This document shows, piece by piece, positions 26,401-34,415 of a stretch of 64,000 nucleotides of DNA (positions are counted from its first letter, which is position 1; each line of letters opens with the position of its first letter). A model generated the notes under the pieces. That model was not told the origin of the DNA and made no database searches. It saw only the letters and a list, made by a program, of their open reading frames with translations. The stretch covers positions 434,001 to 498,000 of the forward strand of contig NZ_BAAAFQ010000007.1 of assembly GCF_039523615.1 (NCBI RefSeq), written 5' to 3'. Origin of the DNA: Psychrosphaera haliotis (lineage in GTDB: Bacteria > Pseudomonadota > Gammaproteobacteria > Enterobacterales > Alteromonadaceae). Both the position numbers and the translations under genes were made by a program.

Positions 26401-28629
26401 CTATGACCTTTTAACTTTCATGACTTCTTCTACTTGGCTTATTTTATCTAGTACTCTATTAAACGCACTCAAATTATAAACCTCTAACTTTAAGCCCATT
26501 GTCACTACTTGATTATTTACGTCTGAGTCGGTGCTCATTGCCAAAACGTTTACTTTGTCATTGGCTAAAATAGTGGTGATGTCGCGTAATAATCCGCTTC
26601 GGTCGTTGGCAAATATTTTTACGTTAGCAACAAAACCACCAGAGTATTGTTCCGCCCAAGATGCTTCAATAAATCGCTCAGGGTGCTCATCCATCACTAT
26701 CTTAAATTGTTCACAATCAGAGCGGTGTATTACTACGCCTCTGCCTTGTGTAATGTAACCAACAATGTCATCACCCATGATTGGATTACAACAGCCGGCC
26801 AGTTGATTCATTAAATTGCCAACACCATGTAAAACCACGCCATTTTGGTTTTTCTTAGACTTTTTCCGAGGCTTTTGTATTAACCTAGGATCAATCTCCG
26901 GCTTAGGTTGATTAGTTGCCTTCGACTCGATGTAATTAATAACTTGGTATAAGCGAACGTCACCGGCGCCTATCGCGGCAAGGAGATCATCTAGTGAGTT
27001 CATATTAAAGCGCACAACCGCGTGGGACGTTTCGCTCCAATCAATATCTAAACGGTTAAGCTCGTGCTCAACCATTTGTTTACCTTCAACAATATTCTTG
27101 TCTTTGTCTTGCTGTTTAAACCAGGTTTGAATTTTTGCACGCGCTCTGGAAGAGTGAACATAATCTAAGTTAGGGTTTAACCAATCACGTTTAGGGTTTG
27201 GCTCTTTACCGGTAATGATCTCTATTTGATCGCCGGTTTTAAGCTGGTAAGTAAAAGGAACGATTCGGTTAAATACTTTAGCGCCAATGCAACGGTGGCC
27301 AACATTTGTATGCACATAATAAGCAAAGTCTAACGGCGTTGAGCCACTTGGTAAGTCAACAACATCACCGTCTGGTGTAAATACATAAACCCGATCTTCA
27401 ACAACCTGATTATGAAGCTCTTCGGCAAAGTCGTTGGTATCCGCCATCTCCTCTTGCCATTGCAGTAACTTTCTTAACCACGCAATTTTCTCTTCATAAC
27501 TCGACATCTTAACGTGTTTGTTTTTGCTGTCGCTTTCTTTGTACTGCCAATGTGCAGCAACACCTAACTCGGCCTCTTCGTGCATTTCTTGCGTTCGAAT
27601 CTGAATTTCTATTGGTTTACCGTGCGGACCAATAATCACTGTATGAATAGACTGATAACCATTTGGCTTAGGCGTTGCTACATAGTCATCAAACTCAGAA
27701 GGAATATGTCGCCAGTTCGTATGTATAACACCTAATGCGCCATAGCAGTCTTGTAGTTTGTGAGTAACCACTCGCACTGCACGGATATCAAATAGTTGAG
27801 AAAATTCGTAGTCTTTCTTTTGCATCTTTTTATAGATGCTATAAATGTGTTTTGGACGGCCATAAACCACAGCCTCGACGCCAATGTCCGTCATTTTTTC
27901 AGACAGGCTATTCACAAAGTCTTCTAAGTACTGTTGTCTGTCAGCACGTTTTTCTTCAAGGCTAGAAGCAATGTTTTTATAAACCGTAGGCTGCAGATAT
28001 CTAAATGAATAGTCTTCCAGTTCCCACTTTAACTGACCAATACCAAGCCGATTGGCAAGTGGCGCAAATATGGTTTGAGTTTCTTTGGCGGCTAAGACAC
28101 GAGTTTCCTCATCGCCACTTTTAATGTCTCTTAGGTAAACAACTTGCTGACTTAACTTAATTACAACCGCTCGTACATCTTCCACCATTGCCGTTAGCAT
28201 GCGACGGATTTTTTCAGCTTGAGCTGCAGAGTGTTTTATACGAGATGACAACAAGCCTAAGTTTGCCATTTTACGCACTGAGTCAAGCAGCGCTAAGGTA
28301 GAGCTACCAAACTTGTTAGTGATTTTTTCTTTGAGTTTTTTGTCAGTGGCTTGAGGGCCATAATACGGATACAGCAGAGCAGCAATTAGGCTTTCATCAT
28401 CCATGCTTAGCTCAAGCATGATCTCAACAATTTGTAAGCCATGGCGGACAAAGTCAGTATCATGGACTTTATGCGCTTTTGGCGATTGTTGCTCGGCAAG
28501 TAGCCAATTTACGCCATTGCCAATTACCTCTACCGTGTGTGATTCGAGGCCCGTGTTCATCAGCCACTCATTTATGTCGTGACTGGATAATACGTTTTCT
28601 AAATTGTGAACTCGGGTAACTGAAACCAC
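26401..28629 (-). CDS. relA: GTP pyrophosphokinase RelA
   Basis: A 742-residue ribosome-associated enzyme that makes (p)ppGpp when uncharged tRNA enters the A site. The N-terminal hydrolase-like domain lacks the His-Asp pair (LLYPYYGPQ at the place), as in synthetase-only RelA. The synthetase core includes YSIYKKMQKKDYEF, TPKPNGYQSIHT and EIQIRTQEMHEEAE. A TGS domain (DRVYVFTPDGDVVDLPSG), zinc-finger/RIS segment (LAGCCNPIMGDDIVGYIT) and C-terminal ACT domain complete it. It lies between rlmD, 15 bases upstream, and mazG, and is probably in one operon with them. Confidence 0.98.
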   Translation of the reverse strand: MVSVTRVHNLENVLSSHDINEWLMNTGLESHTVEVIGNGVNWLLAEQQSPKAHKVHDTDFVRHGLQIVEIMLELSMDDESLIAALLYPYYGPQATDKKLKEKITNKFGSSTLALLDSVRKMANLGLLSSRIKHSAAQAEKIRRMLTAMVEDVRAVVIKLSQQVVYLRDIKSGDEETRVLAAKETQTIFAPLANRLGIGQLKWELEDYSFRYLQPTVYKNIASSLEEKRADRQQYLEDFVNSLSEKMTDIGVEAVVYGRPKHIYSIYKKMQKKDYEFSQLFDIRAVRVVTHKLQDCYGALGVIHTNWRHIPSEFDDYVATPKPNGYQSIHTVIIGPHGKPIEIQIRTQEMHEEAELGVAAHWQYKESDSKNKHVKMSSYEEKIAWLRKLLQWQEEMADTNDFAEELHNQVVEDRVYVFTPDGDVVDLPSGSTPLDFAYYVHTNVGHRCIGAKVFNRIVPFTYQLKTGDQIEIITGKEPNPKRDWLNPNLDYVHSSRARAKIQTWFKQQDKDKNIVEGKQMVEHELNRLDIDWSETSHAVVRFNMNSLDDLLAAIGAGDVRLYQVINYIESKATNQPKPEIDPRLIQKPRKKSKKNQNGVVLHGVGNLMNQLAGCCNPIMGDDIVGYITQGRGVVIHRSDCEQFKIVMDEHPERFIEASWAEQYSGGFVANVKIFANDRSGLLRDITTILANDKVNVLAMSTDSDVNNQVVTMGLKLEVYNLSAFNRVLDKISQVEEVMKVKRS

Positions 28630-28643
28630 ACCTATTCCTTACT

Positions 28644-30008
28644 TCATTTTTCTAATAACACCATAGCTTCCATATGAGCCGTATTTGGAAACATATTAAG
28701 AATGCCGGCTTTTTTCAACTGATAATCTGCCGCTAGCAATATTTTTAAGTCTCTTACCATAGTAGTTGGATTACAAGATATATATAAGATTTGTTTAGGT
28801 TTTATTTTAGGGATAGTTTGCATAACGGCCAAAGCGCCATCTCGCGCTGGGTCTAGCAATAATTTATCTATCGGTTTAAGCCAGGTTGGCGGGCGTTTTT
28901 CGTCAAAGACTGAAAGGTCAGCTTGATAAGCTTCAACATTCGTTAAGCCATTTAATTGAGCGTTATGTTTAAGCTGTTTTACCATGTTGCTAACACCTTC
29001 CACGCCAATTACTTGTTTACTGCGTTTTGCTAATGGCAAAGTAAAGTTACCTACACCACTAAATAAGTCTAAAACCGTGTCATTTGCAGTTGGTTTTAGC
29101 CAATCCATTGCTTGTTGAACCATTTGGTCATTGACGGCTTGGTTTACTTGAATAAAATCTTTAGGCGAAAATTCAAATTTTACGTTATCCGTTGAATAAT
29201 GAAGTTGTTCACCATTGGCAGCGCTATGTTGATGTAAAACGTCATAGCGACTATCACTATATTCAACAATTAGGTGCACATTAAGGCCAACAGCAAAGTC
29301 GATAAGGCGTTGCTGGTCAGCAAGGGAAAACACTTCAGTAGCGCGTAAAATAGCGCATTGATAATCATCTAAGTCAAAGAGTTGGATATGCGTAAGGTTT
29401 TGTCCAGTCTCTAGCTCCAATAACGTTGGTTTAATGGTTAAGGCTATTTGTTCCAGTGCTGGAGCTAAAATTGCGCAACTGTTGATGTCTACAATATGTT
29501 TAGATTTAGACTCTCTAAAACCTAACGTTAGCTTTTTCTTGCCCGTCCACCATAATGCAAGCCTTGCTGCACGGCGGTAACCCCAAGATTTGCTAGTAAT
29601 AGCTGGTTGCCAAACACCTTCAATAGAGCCTAACTGTTTTTCCATTAACTGTTTTAATACGTTTTCTTTTTCAGTAACTTGATCTTCATTAGCTAAATAC
29701 TGCAACTGACAACCGCCACAAGTGCCAAAATGCTCACATTCTGGGGCGATGCGTTTTTCACTTTCTTCGATAATCTCTATGATTTGCCCCTGAAGGACCT
29801 TATCAGTATAAGTAAGAGGTTTTATTTTGGCTGTTTCACCAGTTAATAAGCCGGGAACAAAAGCAACTTTGCTATGCGGGTTAGACACAATTGACTTCAA
29901 ACTTAAGTCATATTTTTCGGCAACACCACTAAATTGAGCGAGCTGTTTACCAGCGGAAGCGTGCTTTCTTGATTTAAGTTGTTTAGTCGGCTTGAAAAAT
30001 TTCGCCAT
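28644..30008 (-). CDS. rlmD: 23S rRNA (uracil-1939-C5)-methyltransferase
   Basis: A 454-residue RNA methyltransferase with an N-terminal TRAM-like domain (about 20-80), an iron-sulfur cluster site CEHFGTCGGC plus a later Cys, and a SAM-binding domain (DLFSGVGNFTLPLA). The catalytic motif is LYISCNPTTMVRDL. It methylates U1939 of 23S rRNA in E. coli. The first about 20 residues are basic. The gene is divergent from barA across about 70 bases and precedes relA, the standard order in gammaproteobacteria. Confidence 0.95.
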   Translation of the reverse strand: MAKFFKPTKQLKSRKHASAGKQLAQFSGVAEKYDLSLKSIVSNPHSKVAFVPGLLTGETAKIKPLTYTDKVLQGQIIEIIEESEKRIAPECEHFGTCGGCQLQYLANEDQVTEKENVLKQLMEKQLGSIEGVWQPAITSKSWGYRRAARLALWWTGKKKLTLGFRESKSKHIVDINSCAILAPALEQIALTIKPTLLELETGQNLTHIQLFDLDDYQCAILRATEVFSLADQQRLIDFAVGLNVHLIVEYSDSRYDVLHQHSAANGEQLHYSTDNVKFEFSPKDFIQVNQAVNDQMVQQAMDWLKPTANDTVLDLFSGVGNFTLPLAKRSKQVIGVEGVSNMVKQLKHNAQLNGLTNVEAYQADLSVFDEKRPPTWLKPIDKLLLDPARDGALAVMQTIPKIKPKQILYISCNPTTMVRDLKILLAADYQLKKAGILNMFPNTAHMEAMVLLEK

Positions 30009-30080
30009 TGTTTGTGTACCCGCTTTGAGTTAAGTTAGATAAATACTAAAAAGAAACGTTATTATACTCGAAAAAACCGA

Positions 30081-32867
30081 ATGAAATCTCACCTTTCCAT
30101 GCGTCATTGGGCGTTTGTTGTCATTATTTTACCAACTCTGTTCATCAGCCTGATTTTAGGCAGTATTTTAATTTATAAAAGACATACAGAACTTGAGAAT
30201 GTATTAATCGAAAGAGGTTTATCTCTTGCAGAGCCACTGGCTATGTTAGCGGGAAAATCTATTCAGCAACAAGATAATGAATTTTTAAGTCGTTCTCTTG
30301 ATTTAGCTCATCGACGAGGTAGCCCTGCAGTCAATAATATCTCTGTTTTTACAGCGGACCATAGTTTACTTGTATCTACCAATGAACATGTTGATATTAG
30401 AGAAACTAAGTTATCAAAAGGTAAAACGGTTTCCTCTAAAAGCACCGTTGAGCGTTACGGCGATATTGTATTTGTTAGAACGCCAATTTGGGGAGAGAAC
30501 TTAGACAGCTCAAAAGCCTTTGTAATTAAAGGCGATGACCGTACCCTCTATGGTTACTTGGTTTTAGAACTAAGTAGGAACAAGGTGTTACTTCAGCAAC
30601 AGTCTTCACTCCTGCTCATGATCAGCATTTTGATCATCGCTTTATTTGTTAGCTTTGCTTTTGCGCAATACTTTATTAAACGGCTAATCAATCCGATACA
30701 TAAAATAAATAACGTTATCAATAAAATTGTTCAAGGCGATACAAAAGTACGTTCAACAGAACTTTACCTAGCCGAGCTCAACACCTTGAGAGACGGTATT
30801 AATACATTAGGTAAAAAAATACATTTAGCTAATGAACAGGCTGAACACAATATCAGTGAGCATACGCAAGAGCTAACGCAAACAGTCGAGCTACTCGAGA
30901 TTCAAAATGTAGAACTAAGCATTGCAAGAAAAGACGCCCAAACGGCAAATAATGTTAAATCTCAATTTTTAGCCAATATGTCACATGAATTGAGAACACC
31001 ATTAAATGGGGTTCTTGGGTTTACTCGACAGCTGAAAAAAACGCCGTTAAATGATAACCAGAGTGACTTTTTAGAAACCATTGAATCATCTGCGAAAAAT
31101 TTACTCAGGATTATTAACGATATACTCGATTTTTCGAAGCTAGATGCGGGGAAAATGGAGCTAGAATCTATTCCATTTTCTCTAAGAGATACTGTCAACG
31201 ATGTCATGACGCTGATGGCGCCCACTATTTTTGACCGCGGAATCGATGTTCATTTAGGAGTAGAGTCATCTACACCAGATTCTTTAAGAGGAGACCCAGA
31301 CCGAATTAAACAGGTTCTCCTAAATTTAATGGGTAACGCTTTAAAATTTACTCATCAAGGCTTTATCCGTTTAGATGTGCAATATAAAGGCGGCGATGAG
31401 CATGGACACAAAATTAAATTTGTTGTTTCTGATACAGGAATCGGCATAGATAAAACAGTTATCCAAAAGTTGTTCTCTGTGTTTGAACAAGCGGACAGTT
31501 CAGTCACCCGTCGTTTTGGCGGAACAGGTTTAGGTTTAAATATTTGTAAAAAACTCATTGAAGCTATGGGCGGGAATATCAGTGTTAAGAGTGAAAAGGA
31601 CCAGGGCAGTAGTTTCTATTTTGACATCGTTGTTAAAGAAAATAACATAAGCGTTGCTGAACCCATTGATGTTGCGGACATCGCAGGGAAACGAATTTTA
31701 GTATTTGATAATAATGAACAGTCGTTAAATGACATTAATTTATTATTGTCGGATTTTACTGAGCTTCAAATCACAACCTGTGAAAACCAAGCTAACTTCT
31801 CTAAATGGTTAAAAGAGCCTTTTGATGTGGTTTTAATCTCTAGGAACGTTTCTCCAAGTACAATCGGACTGTTACAACAGTTTGTATCTGAAGCAAAAGA
31901 GAACTGCGAAAATGTTATCGCAATGATAGGTAGTATTTCGCCTAATTTAAAAGAAGCCCTCATTGGTTCTGGCGCAACAGCTTGTGTAAGTAAACCGATA
32001 AACCACAAAAAGTTGATAGATAGCCTAAGCGCACCTTTTAGAACTTATCAACAAACTGAGCAAACCAAGTCGATTTCTTTTAACGGCTTGAAGGTTTTAG
32101 CGGTTGATGACAATAAGTCTAACTTAAAATTGTTAACCACTATTTTGACAGAGATGTCGGTCGTCGCAGATACAGCATATGATGGTTTGCAGGCAGTTGA
32201 AATGGCGAAAAAGTATCGTTATGACGCAATTTTTATGGATGTGCAAATGCCTATAATGGACGGTATTACAGCTTGCCGTGAAATTAGATCTTCGTCATTA
32301 AATGAAGATATACCTATTATTTCAGTTACTGCGCATGCAACTGCCGATGAGCAGATCACTATTTCTGAATGTGGCTTTAACGACTATTTAGCTAAACCCA
32401 TTGATGAACAGGTTTTACGCCAGATACTTATTGAGTTCTCCGGTGACGCATATAATGTTTCAAACAATAAAGCAGCAAAGCAAGATGCAGTCTTAAAGAG
32501 TGGTGCCGCGCCAGATTTTGCAGGGTTCCATCACATTAACTGGCCAATGGCATTAGAAAGAGCTGCTGGCAAACGAGACTTAGCAGTACAGATGCTTGAT
32601 ATGTTGATTAAGAGTATCCCTGATACTATTGATCAAATTAATGGTGGTTTAGCGTCTAACTCTGTTGATGATGTGCTTACTGCCGTTCACAAATTTCATG
32701 GCGCTTGTTGTTACACTGGGTTGCCAAAAATAAAGAGTTTAGCTGAGCAAATAGAAATTAGCTTAAAAGCAAATCGGCAAATTAAGAATGTAGAGCCTGA
32801 ATTGTTTGAATTGTTAGATGAGATTGAGTTGTTAAGAAATGAATCAATGAGCTGGCAACTCAGCTAA
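30081..32867 (+). CDS. barA: Hybrid sensor histidine kinase BarA
   Basis: A 928-residue inner membrane kinase, close to E. coli BarA in length, that phosphorylates the response regulator UvrY/GacA. Membrane segments lie at about 10-32 and 177-200 with a periplasmic part between, then HAMP. The dimerisation helix carries His302 (NMSHELRTPLNG), followed by the ATPase domain (DTGIGID, GGTGLGLNIC). A first receiver-like domain (about 535-655) lacks the phospho-acceptor Asp and is a pseudo-receiver. The true receiver has Asp720 (FMDVQMPIMDG). The C-terminal HPt domain has His870 (HKFHGACCYTG). The phosphorelay is complete. Confidence 0.95.
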   Translation: MKSHLSMRHWAFVVIILPTLFISLILGSILIYKRHTELENVLIERGLSLAEPLAMLAGKSIQQQDNEFLSRSLDLAHRRGSPAVNNISVFTADHSLLVSTNEHVDIRETKLSKGKTVSSKSTVERYGDIVFVRTPIWGENLDSSKAFVIKGDDRTLYGYLVLELSRNKVLLQQQSSLLLMISILIIALFVSFAFAQYFIKRLINPIHKINNVINKIVQGDTKVRSTELYLAELNTLRDGINTLGKKIHLANEQAEHNISEHTQELTQTVELLEIQNVELSIARKDAQTANNVKSQFLANMSHELRTPLNGVLGFTRQLKKTPLNDNQSDFLETIESSAKNLLRIINDILDFSKLDAGKMELESIPFSLRDTVNDVMTLMAPTIFDRGIDVHLGVESSTPDSLRGDPDRIKQVLLNLMGNALKFTHQGFIRLDVQYKGGDEHGHKIKFVVSDTGIGIDKTVIQKLFSVFEQADSSVTRRFGGTGLGLNICKKLIEAMGGNISVKSEKDQGSSFYFDIVVKENNISVAEPIDVADIAGKRILVFDNNEQSLNDINLLLSDFTELQITTCENQANFSKWLKEPFDVVLISRNVSPSTIGLLQQFVSEAKENCENVIAMIGSISPNLKEALIGSGATACVSKPINHKKLIDSLSAPFRTYQQTEQTKSISFNGLKVLAVDDNKSNLKLLTTILTEMSVVADTAYDGLQAVEMAKKYRYDAIFMDVQMPIMDGITACREIRSSSLNEDIPIISVTAHATADEQITISECGFNDYLAKPIDEQVLRQILIEFSGDAYNVSNNKAAKQDAVLKSGAAPDFAGFHHINWPMALERAAGKRDLAVQMLDMLIKSIPDTIDQINGGLASNSVDDVLTAVHKFHGACCYTGLPKIKSLAEQIEISLKANRQIKNVEPELFELLDEIELLRNESMSWQLS

Positions 32868-32868
32868 A

Positions 32869-33351
32869 TTATTTTTTCCTATGGCTCATCAGGCGTTCAA
32901 GAGACTGTCTTAGCTTTTCGTCACTTGATTTTGAAATGGTTAAAATAGAATTTGCCGCGTCATCTGGAATAAAAGAAGACTTAGTAACCTTTTTTTCAAC
33001 TGCGCTTTTAGATTTTGCAGTAGACTTTAAGTTATTTAAAAGTGTACTTCTTGGACTCACTTTCATTTCAACCGTAACGGTACCGGGATTGATTTCGCGT
33101 CTCACGTGCGAGAGAATGTTAGATTGGTGCATTTTAAACGCCGTTGCTATAGTTGCAGATGGTGTTTCTAAATAAAGTATTGAGTTTTTAAAGTTGCTTA
33201 CAATGATATTTTGCGCGATATTGTCGCCCAAAATAGAAACAAGTAGCGTTTGAATGGCTCGAAAATTGCTGGTTTGTTGTTGGTAATTAACTAAATTTGA
33301 ACTGGCTTTGTCATGCGACATTAAATCAGATAGAGATTTTGGTGATTTCAC
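32869..33351 (-). CDS. DUF721/DciA-like protein
   Basis: A 160-residue protein with a DUF721 domain at about 20-105 (IQTLLVSILGDNIAQNIIVSNFKNSILYLETPSATIATAF, seen as two conserved blocks). DUF721 includes DciA, which helps load the replicative helicase DnaB in bacteria lacking DnaC. The C-terminal 50 residues are basic and low in complexity. Its place before the M23 gene and secA matches related gammaproteobacteria. Its stop is one base from the barA stop, so the two genes converge with no terminator between. Confidence 0.8.
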   Translation of the reverse strand: MKSPKSLSDLMSHDKASSNLVNYQQQTSNFRAIQTLLVSILGDNIAQNIIVSNFKNSILYLETPSATIATAFKMHQSNILSHVRREINPGTVTVEMKVSPRSTLLNNLKSTAKSKSAVEKKVTKSSFIPDDAANSILTISKSSDEKLRQSLERLMSHRKK

Positions 33352-33383
33352 AACAATTAATCCATAAAACTAGGTAGTATTTA

Positions 33384-34307
33384 ATGAGTTTAACACTTAT
33401 TTACAAAGGAAAGAATGTTAGCTTTAAGGTCAAAATGCCTAAAGCGCAATGGCTTCCTATTGCCGCTATTTTCCTGATTGCTACTGTTTGGTTTATAAGC
33501 TCTTCGTTAATTAACAATAACGACACTGATCATGTAAGGGAGCAATTGCTCCTAGCTCAAAAAGAATATAGCGATGAAAAACAGCAGCTCATGGGCTTAA
33601 AACGCCAAGCAGAGCACCAATTAAGTGCGTTGACGCTAAAGCTGGGTGAAATAAAAGGTCAGGTTAATAGGCTAGACGCCGTGGCTAGTCGAGTTGCTAC
33701 ACAAGCAAATATTCCTGCAGAAGAGTTTAATTTTGATTTAGAGTCGAGTGTTGGCGGGCCAAATTCAGAAACAGCTAGCGACGTTATGACCAGCGTTGAT
33801 GGCTTGTTTTCAGAGATGGAAGAGATGCTTGTTAAGCTTGACGGTCAAGAAAGACGAATGGCAGTACTTGAATCCATATTAATGAATACCCATATAGAAG
33901 AGGAAATATTTGTTTCTGGCCGACCGATAAAGTCTGGTTGGTTATCCTCTTATTTTGGCGTCCGTAAAGACCCGTTTACTAGTATGCCTGCAATGCACAA
34001 AGGCTTAGATTTTGCCGGTGATGAAGATGCAGATGTTGTAGCAACAGGGGCAGGCGTGGTAACGTGGGCAGATAGTCGCTTCGGTTACGGAAATTTGGTC
34101 GAAATTGACCACGGTGATGGCGTGGTTACTCGATATGGTCACAATAAATCTTTATTGGTTAGTGTAGGTGACATAGTTACTAAAGGCCAAACGGTCGGAA
34201 AAATGGGCAGTACGGGTCGTTCAACAGGCCCCCATGTTCATTACGAAGTGTTAAAACGCGGTAAACAAATTGACCCATTGCCTTATGTTTACCGAAAAGC
34301 AGACTAG
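33384..34307 (+). CDS. M23 family metallopeptidase, membrane-anchored
   Basis: A 307-residue protein with one membrane segment (about 22-41), a coiled-coil region (about 50-95) and a C-terminal LytM/M23 domain (about 185-300). Zinc ligands are visible in HKGLDFAGD and HVHYEV with an upstream GNLVEIDHGDG. It probably cuts or helps regulate cell-wall cross-links in the periplasm. In this order of genes the M23 gene stands where enterobacteria have secM, before secA, but I see no arrest-peptide sequence at its end. GTAT-TTAATG start; a stem-loop follows at 34356. Confidence 0.92.
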   Translation: MSLTLIYKGKNVSFKVKMPKAQWLPIAAIFLIATVWFISSSLINNNDTDHVREQLLLAQKEYSDEKQQLMGLKRQAEHQLSALTLKLGEIKGQVNRLDAVASRVATQANIPAEEFNFDLESSVGGPNSETASDVMTSVDGLFSEMEEMLVKLDGQERRMAVLESILMNTHIEEEIFVSGRPIKSGWLSSYFGVRKDPFTSMPAMHKGLDFAGDEDADVVATGAGVVTWADSRFGYGNLVEIDHGDGVVTRYGHNKSLLVSVGDIVTKGQTVGKMGSTGRSTGPHVHYEVLKRGKQIDPLPYVYRKAD

Positions 34308-34355
34308 TTAAATTTATAAACCAGGATTGGTAACTATCTAGTTGAACAGGAACTA

Positions 34356-34380
34356 AACAGTCGGCATAGCCGATTGTTTT
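34356..34380 (+). terminator. Stem-loop between the M23 gene and secA
   Basis: AACAGTCGGC and GCCGATTGTT form a ten-pair stem (one G-U) with an ATA loop and a short T run, 36 bases before secA. It may be a weak terminator or a control structure of secA mRNA. Confidence 0.55.
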
Positions 34381-34415
34381 CATTATAAGAACAGTCAGAA
34401 GTAAAGCTGAAAAAT

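Noticed and set aside
30962..32008. Minus-strand frames inside barA
   Set aside because: They overlap the kinase domains, have no ribosome sites, and the plus strand encodes a complete phosphorelay kinase.
34308..34415. A secM-like arrest peptide before secA
   Set aside because: The gap has no frame with a signal peptide and an arrest motif; the gene before secA is a full M23 peptidase.
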